Positions 45,261-56,084 of a DNA stretch of 64,000 nt are shown here, one piece after another. The first letter of the stretch is position 1, and each line of letters starts with the position of its first letter. The position numbers and the translations under genes were made by a program. Source of the DNA: Furcasterigmium furcatum (Eukaryota > Ascomycota > Sordariomycetes > Glomerellales > Plectosphaerellaceae); NCBI GenBank assembly GCA_001599815.1, contig BCIA01000003.1, positions 4,154,001 to 4,218,000 on the forward strand. The letters are read 5' to 3'. A model generated the notes under the pieces. That model was not told the DNA's origin. It did no database searches and was given only the letters and a program-made list of their open reading frames with translations.

Positions 45261-45925
45261 AATTGAGAAGAAGCAAAAGACGACGTGTTCCCCGGATCCT
45301 GGAGTACGAGGTAAGAAAGTTTTTGTTTGTGTTTGGTCTGGTGGTGTAACTGTCCGAGGGGGGGAAATCGAGGGGGTTGGCGGCGAGCGACTCGCACTTT
45401 TTGGCTCTGCGGGGAGGCTGGGAAGCAGCGACCCCGTCACCCGAACTCGAGTTCGCACCGCTCCTGCACCACCAACCCGCCTCTTTCTTTTTTCTCCTTC
45501 CGTCTTTTGAAGAAGTGCTCTTGTCTTCTTCTGCCCAGCATTTCCGAACCCTTCTTTTCCCTTTTCGTTGTCTTTGCATCTCCAACATCCATCCATCCAT
45601 CAATCCATCCCATCACCGCTAACACCGCTGGCCTCCACCAGCATCATCATCATCACCACCAAGACACGACCCCTCACGACTCACGAACCTAAGAAACGAT
45701 TCCTGCAACATTCCAACCCCACAAGAACTGTCAATTCCTGTTGTCGCTGAACGCCAAACATTCCAGCCGACCTCGAATTTTCCTTGTTTCAACCGGCCCC
45801 GTCGCCTTCTCGAAGCCGTCGACGGTTGATCCCGCTTTCCAGGCGGTCAGCGCCAGAGACAGAACAAAGAACCCGCCCGCCCCGGCGATCGCTCCCGCAT
45901 TCCCGCCACACCTCCAACAGACACG
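45261..45925 (+). promoter_or_regulatory. ATG-free leader / probable long 5' UTR of the membrane-protein gene
   Basis: No ATG occurs on the plus strand between 45261 and the start codon at 45926, 665 nt. The stretch is CT- and CA-rich with CATC and CAT repeats near 45586-45660. A GTAAGA donor-like word at 45311 could start a leader intron. The absence of ATG suggests a transcribed leader under selection against upstream starts. Confidence 0.5.
45586..45612 (+). repeat. (CATC)n microsatellite in the leader
   Basis: Imperfect tandem CATC units (CATCCATCCATCCAT, then CAATCCATCCC), followed about 30 nt later by CATCATCATCATCACC. Both lie in the presumed 5' UTR. Confidence 0.75.
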
Positions 45926-47173
45926 ATGCGGCGTGTCCAGCCGTTAGCGGCGGCCAACCCGCTGCTCCTCGCCCTCTTCCTCTCGACAACTCAGCTGCAC
46001 AGCGTCCACGCTTACCCGTACCCATTGCAAAACACCAACAATGAGGACTACGGCGGCGGCTTGCGCTTCCTGCTACCCCGCCAGTGCGTCCAGCGCTGTG
46101 GCAGCGACGGCCAGTATTGCTGCGATTCCAACACGGAGTGCTTCACCAGCGCCAACATAGCCGGCTGCAGCGCAAGGGACGGCGACGCCTGGGGCATCTA
46201 CACGACCACTTGGACCGAGACCAACACCTACACCAGCACAGTCACCACCCATTTCGCGCAACCTACAGACGGCGGCCACGAGGACTCCGGCGTGGACTGC
46301 GAGCCCAACGAGGCCGAGGGGGAGACTGCCTGTGGCTCGATCTGCTGTGCCGACTTCCAGTTCTGCGCCGAGCGTGGAAGCTGTAAGCCGAGGGAGGGTT
46401 GGGGCGGCGGCGGCGGTGGCGGCGATGTTACCCGAACCATCACTTCCGATGGTCAAGTCGTTACTACCCGCTTCTCCGCCCCCTTCCGCCCAACTGGTAC
46501 TTCCTTCAGCCGCGATGGATCTGCCACCGCTGAGACTACCCCCCCGCCTTCCGGTACCGCCATCGGTAGCGACGGTGACAACGGTGATGAAGACACGGGT
46601 GGCGGTACAGGTGGCGGTCTCAGCGGTGGTGAAATTGCTGGCATCGTCATCGGCGTTCTCGCTGGTCTCTGGATCCTCGGCATGATCTGCTTCTGCTGCA
46701 TTGCCCGCGGTCTCTGGGGTCTCTGCTGTGGTAGCCGCAAGAAGGATGAGCGCCGCGAGCGCGTCGAGGTCCAAGAGGAGTACTACAGGGGCGGCAGCCG
46801 AGCCCCCTCCGCCGCCGCCCATGCCCAGCGGGACCGCCACACCGGTTGGTTCGGGCGGCCCCGGTCAGCGGGCTCCCGACGTGACGAGAAGGACAAGGGA
46901 AGTGGTGCGAAGTGGCTGGGACTCGGCGCGGCTGCGGCAACGCTCCTCGCCCTCCTCCACTTCCGCAGAGGAGATAAGAAGGAGGAGCGGCAGCCGCGCT
47001 CCCGCTACACGGACTCGTACTACTCGTACTCCGATTTCAGTGAGTCGGCGCGGGATACTCGATCTCGAGGATCGGACCTAACGTCCTACTTAGGCAATTC
47101 CAGCCAGGGTGGTAGCCGCTACCCGCCCCGGAGATCGGACCGCGGCTCACAGTCCCAATACTCACGGAGGTAG
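45926..47173 (+). CDS. Predicted cell-surface membrane protein with Cys-rich ectodomain (function unknown)
   Basis: Single exon, 415 aa. Signal peptide at 1-29 (hydrophobic LLLALFLSTTQ, cleavage after HSVHA). The ectodomain has two Cys clusters: CVQRCGSDGQYCCDSNTEC near 52-72, and CEPNEAEG...CGSICCADFQFCAERGSC near 121-152. Ser/Thr-rich segments suited to O-glycosylation, a Gly7 run (GWGGGGGGGD) and a Gly/Asp-rich stalk follow. One strong transmembrane helix lies at about 237-261 (IAGIVIGVLAGLWILGMICF) with a Cys-rich juxtamembrane end, then a basic cytosolic tail. A weaker hydrophobic stretch (WLGLGAAAATLLALL) lies near 330-345, so a second membrane pass is possible. The tail ends Ser/Arg/Tyr-rich. 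The layout recalls fungal wall-sensor proteins, but I recognise no WSC or other named domain. Confidence 0.8.
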   Translation: MRRVQPLAAANPLLLALFLSTTQLHSVHAYPYPLQNTNNEDYGGGLRFLLPRQCVQRCGSDGQYCCDSNTECFTSANIAGCSARDGDAWGIYTTTWTETNTYTSTVTTHFAQPTDGGHEDSGVDCEPNEAEGETACGSICCADFQFCAERGSCKPREGWGGGGGGGDVTRTITSDGQVVTTRFSAPFRPTGTSFSRDGSATAETTPPPSGTAIGSDGDNGDEDTGGGTGGGLSGGEIAGIVIGVLAGLWILGMICFCCIARGLWGLCCGSRKKDERRERVEVQEEYYRGGSRAPSAAAHAQRDRHTGWFGRPRSAGSRRDEKDKGSGAKWLGLGAAAATLLALLHFRRGDKKEERQPRSRYTDSYYSYSDFSESARDTRSRGSDLTSYLGNSSQGGSRYPPRRSDRGSQSQYSRR

Positions 47174-48022
47174 CCTCTTGTATATAAAGCCTCTCTAGGT
47201 CCGGGAGGACCGCCAGGTAAGCTGAGAGAGCGAGCGCCGGATCAACCTATGAAGGCAGCAGCACACCAGCAGACTCCATGACCAGCACTGGCTCCTCCAC
47301 CCCGGGACCGGTACATAGCAGCATCATCACCGGCGTTTTGAGAAAGTTGTTTTTATTATTATTCCCTTGTCATCAAAGCATCAGCATCACGGGAATTGGA
47401 TGAGACGAGGAAAGAGACGAGACGAGAGACTGGACTCCAGGACTCGAAAGATTTGCACGACACGGGACGGAAGGCTTCGACCACGAAATTTGTTTGGCTC
47501 TGGTGCTTTTAATTACATACTAGCACTTTCTTGTATGAACGTCGTAAGACGTGTGGACGATAGACGAACGCTTGCAGGAGCATTTCTCACGAGCTCCTGA
47601 TAATTGACGATGCTTGCGTCTGATTTTGCCCTTCACACTTTACCCCTCTCATTTCGGTGAAAATACTGACGTACAGCTTGCATCACTTAACATTGATTCT
47701 TCCTCTGTCCAATCTGGACAAGTCCGACCGATGCAGCTTCTGCTCTCACTCAAACACTTCTCATCACGGGACATATTCACTCCTCGCTCAGATCACATCA
47801 CATCACACGCAACAAGGCGAGCAGTATGGGAGACGGCGATCGGCCGAGATGTCTTTCATGTCATCTGGAATTGTCATGGCCCATGCCCTGCTTGCTTTTG
47901 GTATACCTGTAGCCCTGTGCTACGAATGTGCCATGCATCGTGTGAAAACCCTGCCACTCCGTGCGAGACCCCAAAAAAGCAAGAGAAAACACCCCGTCGC
48001 AAGCGCCGTGCCGCGGAACCGC
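47174..48022. other. Convergent intergenic region between the membrane-protein gene and rpl9
   Basis: 849 bp expected to hold both 3' UTRs. AT-rich words occur around 47345-47365. The plus-strand frame 47614-48660 is an antisense shadow of rpl9. Confidence 0.5.
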
Positions 48023-49014
48023 TTACTGGTCCTCGACAACGTTGCCCTTCTCGGAAACGTAGAGACCGTCAAGGAACTAGAGCACGGGGTCAGCAACTGC
48101 GTCTTCCGGATCGCGGCGGAAGGGGAGGCTCTGCGCCAAAAACTCACCTTACGGATATCCTTGTTGCGGACCCTGCAGATCTGCTGGATATCGGCGGCGC
48201 TCTGGGAGACGTTCTCGAGATCGTTGCCGGTCAGGATAAGCTCATCCTTCTGGGCCTTGGAGATCTCGACCTCGACACCGGGGTGCATGGTGACGTAACG
48301 GACGATCTTCTCGCCGATGAAGTTGCGGATCTCGACTTGCCACAGGTCGGTCTCGTTGTTCTTCTCAAGGTTGACGTTGATGGGGAAATGGGCGTAGACG
48401 TAACGCATCTTGTACTTGAAGCCCTTGGTGACGCCGATGATCATGTTGTTGAGGATGGAGCGGACGGTGCGGAGGGTGGCGACGTTCTTCCTGGAGCCGT
48501 GGTGGATCTCAATGGAGATGACATCCTTCTTGGGCAGCTGGAAGTTGACGGCCAGATGGCTCAGATCCTTGAAGAGCTTGCCTGGAGGACGGGGAGGTTA
48601 GCAACGGCGCGACGAAGCCAATTGCCCGACGAATCTCTCTCGGCGTTACCGCACACCTGAGAGAATGCCCGAGCATTGCTAAGGAAAAGGGACCGCAACT
48701 TACCACGGGGGCCCTCGACGGTGATCTTGCGAGACTTGATGTGAACCTTGACTGTTGGAGAATCCGAGTCAGCATGCATTCTATTGCAAGCCACTTCCTG
48801 CTCCTTGCGAGCTCATCCACAGTCCAGACGTATTCCCCGTATCGTCATTCCGAAAAGAAGGTATCTCGTTCTTCCCATGTCCGATCGATAGGCTATTCGT
48901 CCGTCCGCGATGCGCTGCGCTGCGTTTCTGGAAGGGCGTTCAAAACCCGGAATGTGTCGTTCACGTACCTCCCTCAGGGACGTCGAGGGTCTCGGCGGAG
49001 TGGATGTACTTCAT
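48023..49014 (-). CDS. rpl9: 60S ribosomal protein L9 (uL6)
   Basis: Cytosolic large-subunit protein near the GTPase-associated centre. Four exons on minus: 48969-49014 (46 nt), 48704-48751 (48 nt), 48148-48581 and 48023-48076, with introns of 217, 122 and 71 nt; 193 aa against 191 in yeast. Exons join as MKYIHSAETLDVPEG / VKVHIKSRKITVEGPRG / KLFKDLSHLAV, then ...RNKDIRK / FLDGLYVSEKGNVVEDQ. These follow uL6 throughout (SILNNMIIGVTKGFKYKMRY, VNLEKN, EIRNFIGEK). The first intron is comparatively long, as is common in fungal ribosomal-protein genes. It is divergent from vps26, 413 bp between start codons. Confidence 0.97.
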
Positions 49015-49427
49015 CTTGACGGTGTTGGGCGGGCGGCGATGGGTGGCTGGTCGACGAGGAGTGAAAGGTCGATCGGTTCAAGAAGTTCGCGCGAACTTTT
49101 GCTTGAAAAAGATTTGGTGGGCTCAGGGCTGGTTGACACGTGACGTGATTTCAAGCCACAGGAGGAGCTAGCTGCGCCTCAACGAGCCCAAATCGTGGCG
49201 CCCCTCCTCACGCTCCGACCACTGAGTCCGGCCAATGAGATCGACCGATCCGCGTGGACAGCTCCTCCAGCTCCATGTGCGTGCCTGGCGGGCTTCGTCG
49301 TCTCCCGAGCTATCGACGTCAGTTGTCGCGGCCTATCACCACTTCGCGACCCCGATCACTCACCCCCCTTGATCCAAGTCGCACTCTCTCAGACCTCGTC
49401 TTGCTCTTGCCCAGCGGCGACGTCAAC
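49015..49427. promoter_or_regulatory. Divergent promoter of rpl9 and vps26
   Basis: 413 bp between opposite start codons. A composite E-box/CRE word at 49138-49147 is listed separately. No other gene is possible here. Confidence 0.6.
49138..49147. promoter_or_regulatory. Overlapping E-box and CRE-like element
   Basis: CACGTGACGT: the palindromic CACGTG (49138-49143) overlaps TGACGT (49142-49147). It sits about 124 nt upstream of the rpl9 start and 280 nt upstream of vps26. bHLH (Cbf1-like) or bZIP binding is possible; which gene it serves is unknown. Confidence 0.4.
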
Positions 49428-50592
49428 ATGGCCTACTTCTTCGCAACCCCCGTGGACATCGACATCGTCCTGGACGATACCGATGACCGGTCCATGGTCG
49501 ATGTCAAGCTCGACAAGAACCGCCGCGAGAAGGCGCCCCTGTACATGGACGGAGAGTCCGTCAAGGGCGCCGTCACGATCCGACCCAAGGATGGCAAGCG
49601 CCTGGAACACACGGGCATCAAAGTCCAATTCATCGGAACCATCGGTAGGTCGCATCTGCCCCGCATTCTCCCCTGAGTACTGAGGGCTGGGAGCTGACGA
49701 GGATCAACCTCCCTGGCAGAGATGTTCTTCGATCGCGGTAACCACTACGAATTCCTGTCGCTCGTTCAAGAGCTCGCCGCCCCGGGCGAGTTGCAGCACC
49801 CCCAGACCTTCGACTTCAACTTCAAGAACGTGGAAAAGCAGTACGAGTCGTACAACGGCATCAACGTCAAGCTGCGCTACTTCGTCCGGGTCACCGTGTC
49901 GCGCCGCATCGCCGACGTCGTCCGCGAGAAGGACATCTGGGTCTACAGCTACCGCATCCCCCCCGAGATGAACTCCTCCATCAAGATGGACGTCGGCATC
50001 GAGGACTGTCTCCACATCGAGTTCGAGTACTCCAAGAGCAAATACCACCTCAAGGACGTTATTGTCGGGCGGATATACTTCTTGCTCGTGAGGTTGAAGA
50101 TCAAGCACATGGAGCTGTCTATCATCCGGCGGGAAACGACAGGCGCAGCGCCGAACCAATATAACGAGAGTGAGACGCTGGTGCGCTTCGAGGTAAGCCA
50201 ACCAAACAGGAAATGCATGTGGTAAGAGTACGGCGCGCTGACCACGACTAGATCATGGACGGCTCACCTTCAAGGGGTGAAACCATCCCTATCCGCCTCT
50301 TCCTCGGCGGCTTCGACCTCACACCCACCTTCCGGGATGTGAACAAGAAGTTCTCTACGCGATACTACCTCAGTCTGGTCTTGATCGACGAGGGTAAGCT
50401 CACATCTCCCGAGAAACGAAAAGACGGTGCTAACGCAGCGCAGACGCCCGAAGATACTTCAAGCAATCCGAGATCATTCTATACCGCCAAGCACCAGAGC
50501 CCGGTGGCAACAACCAGGGGCAGATCATGGCCTCTGCGCCCGACAACAGCAGCAAGATCATGCCTGCGGCCCTGCAAGCGGCACAATCGTAG
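49428..50592 (+). CDS. vps26: Retromer subunit Vps26
   Basis: Arrestin-fold subunit of the retromer cargo-recognition core (Vps26-Vps29-Vps35), which recycles receptors from endosomes to the Golgi. Four exons: 49428-49644, 49720-50192, 50252-50393 and 50444-50592; introns 75, 59 and 50 nt; 326 aa. Diagnostic sequences: FFATPVDIDIVLDD near the start, GIKVQFIGTIEMFFDRGNHY across intron 1, FVRVTVSRRIADVVREKDIW, HIEFEYSKSKYHLKDVIVG, KHMELSIIRRETTG, and IPIRLFLGGFDLTPTFRDVNKKFS followed by YYLSLVLIDEDARRYFKQSEI across intron 3. The last exon adds a short disordered tail. It converges on nup120 with 258 bp between stop codons. Confidence 0.97.
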
Positions 50593-50850
50593 ACCTTATA
50601 TGCGGGACGGCCAAAACGAAGCGGGCCATATTGTACATACCTTGCTTGGGCGCCAATTCTTCCTCTCTTTTCTAGCATAGGGCACGGCGTTGGGTTTCAC
50701 GAAGAGTGCTCTGGGCTTCCTTTTAGAGACAAGCAACTATCCTTACAGCCAATTACACCTCTAAAAAAAAGCAATTGTCCCATTCATCCCAATCATGTGG
50801 TATCTGGAATTTTCCGGCACTTTTCGGCCAGTGCTCGCTCTGTCCTAACC

Positions 50851-53800
50851 TTACAGGATCTCCATCACGTCGTCGCCCGCTTCAAAGCCGAATTGGTTGT
50901 TCTGAATCGCGGCGATGCGGTCCAGCTCGTCCTGGTACTGCTTCCGCAGGTCCGGCAGGGTAACTACTGTTCGCTTCCCCTGGAAATTTGTCTCCCGCGA
51001 GTTCGGCGGGGGCAACTCTTCGGAGAAGATCCATGCTTGCTTTGCGTCAACGCAGCTGAGTGCATTGATCAACAGAAGGTATTGCTTGGTGACGGGGGTG
51101 TCAAGCATGTCATCGCCGACGAACTTGTCTCCCTCGCCGGCGTGCTTGAGTTTGTGAATGCGATCGAGTAAGACAGAAGCGGCTCCGCGGTAGTCGTTGT
51201 GACTGATCCTCCACGAGTAGAGAATCTGGTGGTAGGGGACGCCACTCATGACGTCCATGGTCGCCTTGCAGCGTTGAGCGAGGATATCGTCAATGTCATC
51301 TTGCAGGCCGGGGAAAGGCAGGGCCGTCAGCTCCCTATTGTGATAAGACTGGCACATCTTGTCAAGAAGCTTGCGCAGAGACGAGAGACGCAGAGCATGG
51401 TCCTTCATCAGCAGAAGGCTGGCGTGCGCGATATCGAACCGTGATGTGACTGTTGCCGCGTTGAATTGGCGGCTGAGCATCTCAGACCTGACAAGAGCGG
51501 ATTCGGAGCTGCTGTGCGAGAATTGAATCGCGACACCTGCGAAGTCGAGGACATACGAGTAAGCCTTTGCGCTTTCGAACAGGGATACGATATGGCAGTA
51601 GTATCGCGCGGGCCCCTTGTGGAGGAGATTCCATTCGGTGTCGTCAAGAAGCCCGCTGCTGTGGCGGTCGAAGTCGTCTTGCACACCTGGGATTTGTCAG
51701 TAAGCTGCGTCAAATTGCAAAGGAGGGCTGAACGAACTCATTCCCACCGCTGCCTTGCGGAATTTCAAGGCGGCAGTGTCAAAGTCCTTGAGAGCCAGAG
51801 CAACGCGACCTTCCACGTAGACAGAAAATGGGGTGTCCGAGCAGTATGGCGTCAACTCGTCAGCAAGGTCGGCTCTGTCTTGGCGAATCAGGGCACACTG
51901 GATCAACGTAGGAGAGACCTCGATATCGCTGTCGCTGGCACAAAGACCGGCAACAAGCTCTGTGATGCTTGCTGCGAGGGGCTCTTGGCTTGCGTCCGAG
52001 AAACCGAGTAGGTGGCCCACGATGCCCTCAAGAACGGTCACGACCTGAGTCTCATCTTCTCTCTTCCTAGACACAGCGGGCGAGCCACCAGAGAAGGATG
52101 CTGTGCGCTCGTGCTTCGTGTGCAGGGGAACAGTGACTTCGGTGTTGGCGAGCCATCGGAGAAGTTCCAGCCTCCTCAGTGAGTCCAGGCACTGTCTGAA
52201 CACCGAGCCAACCTCGAGTCTCTTAGACAGCATGTCTTCCTCTTGATCCCAGTCAAATTCCATATGAACCAGCATCATGAGTTGGCTCATGCAGATCCGC
52301 CATTGCAGCTCGATAGTCTCTTGTACAGCCTTGACTATGATGCGTCTGCCAAAGTCGGTCAAGGGGTGGCGGACGCTTCGGTGCCGGGAATCGAGGCTGA
52401 GGGAAAGTAGCTGGAAGACCTGGTCGTACAGGTCGGCGGTCACTAGGCTGAACTTTTGTCCCAAGTTGTCCGTGACCTCCTTGCAGTCTTCTTCGCTGAT
52501 CGCTCTCCAGAAGCCAGTGGTGTCCCACATGTACTGCAAGCGTTCGTAGTCGGTTCGGGAGGTCTCCTCGAAGATCTCGGGACGGAGTGCTGCTGCGCAG
52601 ACCTGGAGCATCTGGTCGGGGAAGGCGTCGAGGAAGCCCAGCCCCGTTGAAATGAGGGTAGCGGCTTGTTCGGAGTCCTCTTCTGGCCTCGACAAGTTGT
52701 GATAGAGGCGCTCTAGACCACTGCATTCCCGAACCGCAGACAAGGAGTCGGCGCAGACAATCCAGGCCAGCGCCGTTGCGGGATCGAGAACGAGAGACAC
52801 TGCTTCACCGCGCAGCTTATCAAGCTCTAACAGAAGCCTGTGAAAGCGGCGCCACTGGATCTCGCTGCTCGCTCTGAATTGCTCGTAGTCCATGCTGCCT
52901 GTTGATTTCCGGTCAAGAGAGGCGGTTGAGGCGATGATTGAGCAAATAGACTCGGCGAGGCCCTTCTGCCCTCGTGATCCATCCTTCTCGGCACCCAGGC
53001 CCCTTTCGTAGATGGAGAGCGCCGCATCAAGAGTTGTCCTGGTGAATCGGCCAGGGGCAAGGATCAGAGCCAGCCACTTCTCGGTCACGTCGGTCGAATC
53101 GGAGGTCGAAGTCGTCTGAGCCGGCTCTGTCGCGGTATCGATGGAGACCGAGGCCCATTCGTTCTCCCAGCATTGGCCCATATGGTCCTGGTCGAGGTCT
53201 AATTCTTGCACCCTGTATGTCATGTTGTTCTTCCAGAGCGCCCAAAGCTGGGTGCGACCATCCTGGAGGGACGAGAGAACGAAGTCGGCCAGTGTCCACA
53301 CATCGGATAACGAAGGCGACGAAGGCACCAGCGAAACATCGGGAAAGCTGTCCTCCACGTAGATGGTCTCTGCGTCGTGCGCCTTGATGGCCCAGAACTT
53401 GAACTCCCCCGCGCCCAGAGGCGAATACGTCGCGCAGAGTCGTTGGCCAACCTTGTCGCCAACAATCTGCAGGAGGTTGCTGTGGGAGGGATCAATAGTC
53501 CACTTGCCCACTTCCTGGGGGTTCCTTTCCGCGTTCAGGATATCGCCTGTGAAGAGAATCTGGCCTGTATGGAGATTCCATATCCGCATGCGATGGTCGA
53601 GACAAACGGTGAAAAGAAAAGAAGCATCATCAATGCCCAGATCCGTGACAGCTATCGAGGTGGCAGCACTCGGGTCCATGTTGACCTTGCCATGCCAGAT
53701 GGGCGACTTCCCTTGGAAGGGAATGAGGCTTCGCAGCCCTTGCGTCCAGCTCTGAGAATTGTAGATGGTTTCCTTCCAGGGACTTGCCGTCGCTGCACCA

Positions 53801-54483
53801 ATATTAGTCTAAATCAGGGAGGGAGGCACGGTGCAGGGCGACTCACCGTCGTTGGCGCGGTTCCTGTCAAGTCTGACCAGGCCTCCGTCGTGAAGCGCAA
53901 CAACGACACGGTCAGAGGATGCTGCGATCATCCGGTGCGGACGCTTGAAGCTGAAAACGGACGGCTGGTAGACCTTGCAGGCCTCGCCCGGACCAGCTTC
54001 AATAGCCGACCGCTTTCTGAAGTAGTCGGGGCGCAGCGTGAAGGAGTATAGGCAGTCGGCGTCGTCGAGAACGAACATGGACAGAGCATCGTGCTCTCGG
54101 GGATCTGCAAAGCTGATGCAGGCAGGCTGAATTGGTACAGAGAAGCGGAAGTTGAGGATTAGAGGTGCGTCGGGGCCCTTCTCTTGTTTTGCGACGTCGA
54201 TCGACCGGATGCTCAGCACCGTTCTATCCTCCAGCAGCCGCCAAAGGAAACTTCGGGGCGAGTCGTGCCATTTTCTGTGATACACCGAGGAGGCAGTGGC
54301 AAGATTCCTCAGCCGGAATGCGTTCTCGTCCTCGGTTGTGGTGTTTTCGGTGTTTCGCACTCCTTGGGCACTTCGGCCTGTGGTTGGCGAAGGAACCTTG
54401 ATGTTGACAACGGCCGCGGTGGACGAGGGCTCTAGATTGACACGGGTCTCTTGATAGAGATATTGGGTGTTTCGGGAGTCCAT
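50851..54483 (-). CDS. nup120: Nucleoporin Nup120/Nup160 (Y-complex scaffold)
   Basis: Outer-ring scaffold nucleoporin of the Y (Nup84/Nup107) complex. Exons 53847-54483, 51738-53792 and 50851-51686; introns of 54 nt (53793-53846) and 51 nt (51687-51737); 1175 aa. The N-terminal half is a beta-propeller with repeats such as VFVLDDADCLYSFTLR, DRVVVALHDGGLVRLD and FTVCLDHRMRIWNLHTGQIL. The C-terminal half is an alpha-helical stack, including the family-typical TPFSVYVEGRVALALKDFDTA just before intron 2 and a tail near ARYYCHIVSLFESAKAYSYV. Splicing restores frame at NDATASPWKETI and AVGMSVQDDFDR. The start at 54481-54483 is the first ATG in frame. Confidence 0.94.
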
Positions 54484-54920
54484 CCTGACTCCATGAGTTG
54501 TGGCTCGCTCGCGTTGGAGAGCTGGTTGCCGGGGCGCAGAATGGTGAGTTAGGCAAGGCCTGCAGCTGTCGCGTTGAGATGTTGAAGGTCGAGCGAAAAC
54601 GCGAAGGCGCTAGTCTTCGTCTGGCAAACAGCTTGGAGCATGACAGTGTGGAATTGTGGACAAACACAGTAATTTGCACAGTGCGACATTCCACACCACG
54701 AGGTTTACATGGGAACGAGCAAGAGGGACGAAAGATGAGGCTGCATGTATACATGTTGTCATTCATGGTACAAATTACAGGTCCGCATGTTGTAGTCTAC
54801 AGGCCTCCCCCAAACACAAATTCATGAATCTTGCGAACTCCAACCCTTCTCAAACGCCGAGCCATGACAGTGAACAATTCGTTGACGTCTTGTCGCATTT
54901 CTTCAAGCCAGCGAACTCGA
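54484..54920. other. Intergenic region between rad51 and nup120
   Basis: 437 bp holding the rad51 3' UTR and the nup120 promoter (both genes on minus). No further element was recognised. Confidence 0.45.
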
Positions 54921-56084
54921 TTACTCCTTCTCGAGATCCTTGGGGCTCGGGTCGCCGATTCCATCCTCGTTGATTGCAAACAAGCAATCGCTTTCGGGAA
55001 GACAGGGACTGTCGTAGATTTTGGCGATACGAGTCTCACCACGGCCCTTCTTCAGACTGATGCGTGTTGTGCTGGCATGGGCGATGATGTTGCCACCGAT
55101 GGGCTTCTTGGGGTCTGGGTTGAACATGGCACTGGGGCCACCGTCGACCTGAGCAACGACTTGATTGGTGATGACAACAGCGATGCCAAATTCGTCTGCC
55201 AGGCGTTGGAGGGTACGCATGAACTTGGCCAGGTGCGTCTGTCTCGAGGATAGCTCTCCACGGCCCAGAAAATCAGTTCGGTACAGCGACGTGGCGCTGT
55301 CAACGATGAGAAGGGAGAATCTGGTCTCGCACATCATCGCTGATGCTTGCTGAAGAAGCTGGAGCTGGTGATCTGAGTTGTACGCTCGGGCATATGCCAC
55401 GTTGTCGAGGACCTCCTCGCCAGACAGGCCAAAGCGGTTGGCCACGGCAAGGCAACGGACCGGACGGAACGTGCCCTCCGTGTCGATATAAAGGCACTTT
55501 CCCTCACCGCCACCCATGTCAAAGGGCAGCTGGCAGGTGACAGCCAAAGTATGGCAGATCTGACTCTTTCCTGTTCGGAATTCGCCAAACAGCTCGGTCA
55601 CCGAGCCGGTCTCAACACCACCCGCAAGAAGCGTGTCGAGCTGTTTGGAACCAGTCGTGATGGAAATCAGCTCACTACGACGCTGGTGCATCTCGGTGGC
55701 TGTTGTGAAACCCATGGGCACAAGCTTCGATGCTACAGGGTGTTATTAATTGGCTCGGAGATGGTAAGGAATTCTTGGGCAACATACCTTCGGCGAGAAT
55801 TTTGACCGCTTTCTGCTCAGAAATGCCCTTCAGCTGCTCGAGCATACGTCGCGGTGTGTATGCGACAGATTCGACCGTCATGTACCCTCCATCCATCACA
55901 AGCTGGATGTCACGCTTGGTGAGACCGGCAACGCCCTGAGGATTGAGTCAGTTGGGTGGTGAGGGCGGGATAGAAACTGCGGCAGTCTCACCTCGAGCGC
56001 CGTGAGTGGCGTGGGCGCGCCGGGGCCAGTCATGCCGCCATCGTCGGCAGTCTGGTTCTCGTCGTACTCTTCGACTTGGGTCAT
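54921..56084 (-). CDS. rad51: DNA strand-exchange recombinase Rad51 (MEI-3)
   Basis: RecA-family ATPase that forms filaments on single-stranded DNA for homologous recombination and double-strand break repair; nuclear. Exons 55992-56084, 55788-55935 and 54921-55732 with introns of 56 and 55 nt; 350 aa, normal for fungi. The N-terminal helix-hairpin-helix DNA-binding domain (LTALEGVAGLTKRDIQLV, LEQLKGISEQKAVKI) is followed by the ATPase core: Walker A GEFRTGKS at 130-137, Walker B LLIVDSATS, loop L1 around AKFMRTLQRLADEFG, and VVITNQVVAQVDGG. The start at 56082-56084 (MTQVEEYDE) is the first in-frame ATG; the frame is open farther upstream but has only a TTG there. An MCB-type ACGCGT lies 137 nt upstream. 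Confidence 0.97.

Noticed and set aside
47614..48660. 348-codon plus-strand frame over rpl9
   Set aside because: Covers rpl9 exons and introns in antisense; no features of its own.
48752..48968. Possible C/D snoRNA in the first intron of rpl9
   Set aside because: A near-C-box (ATGACGA) and a CTGA exist on the minus strand, but the flanking bases do not form the required terminal stem.
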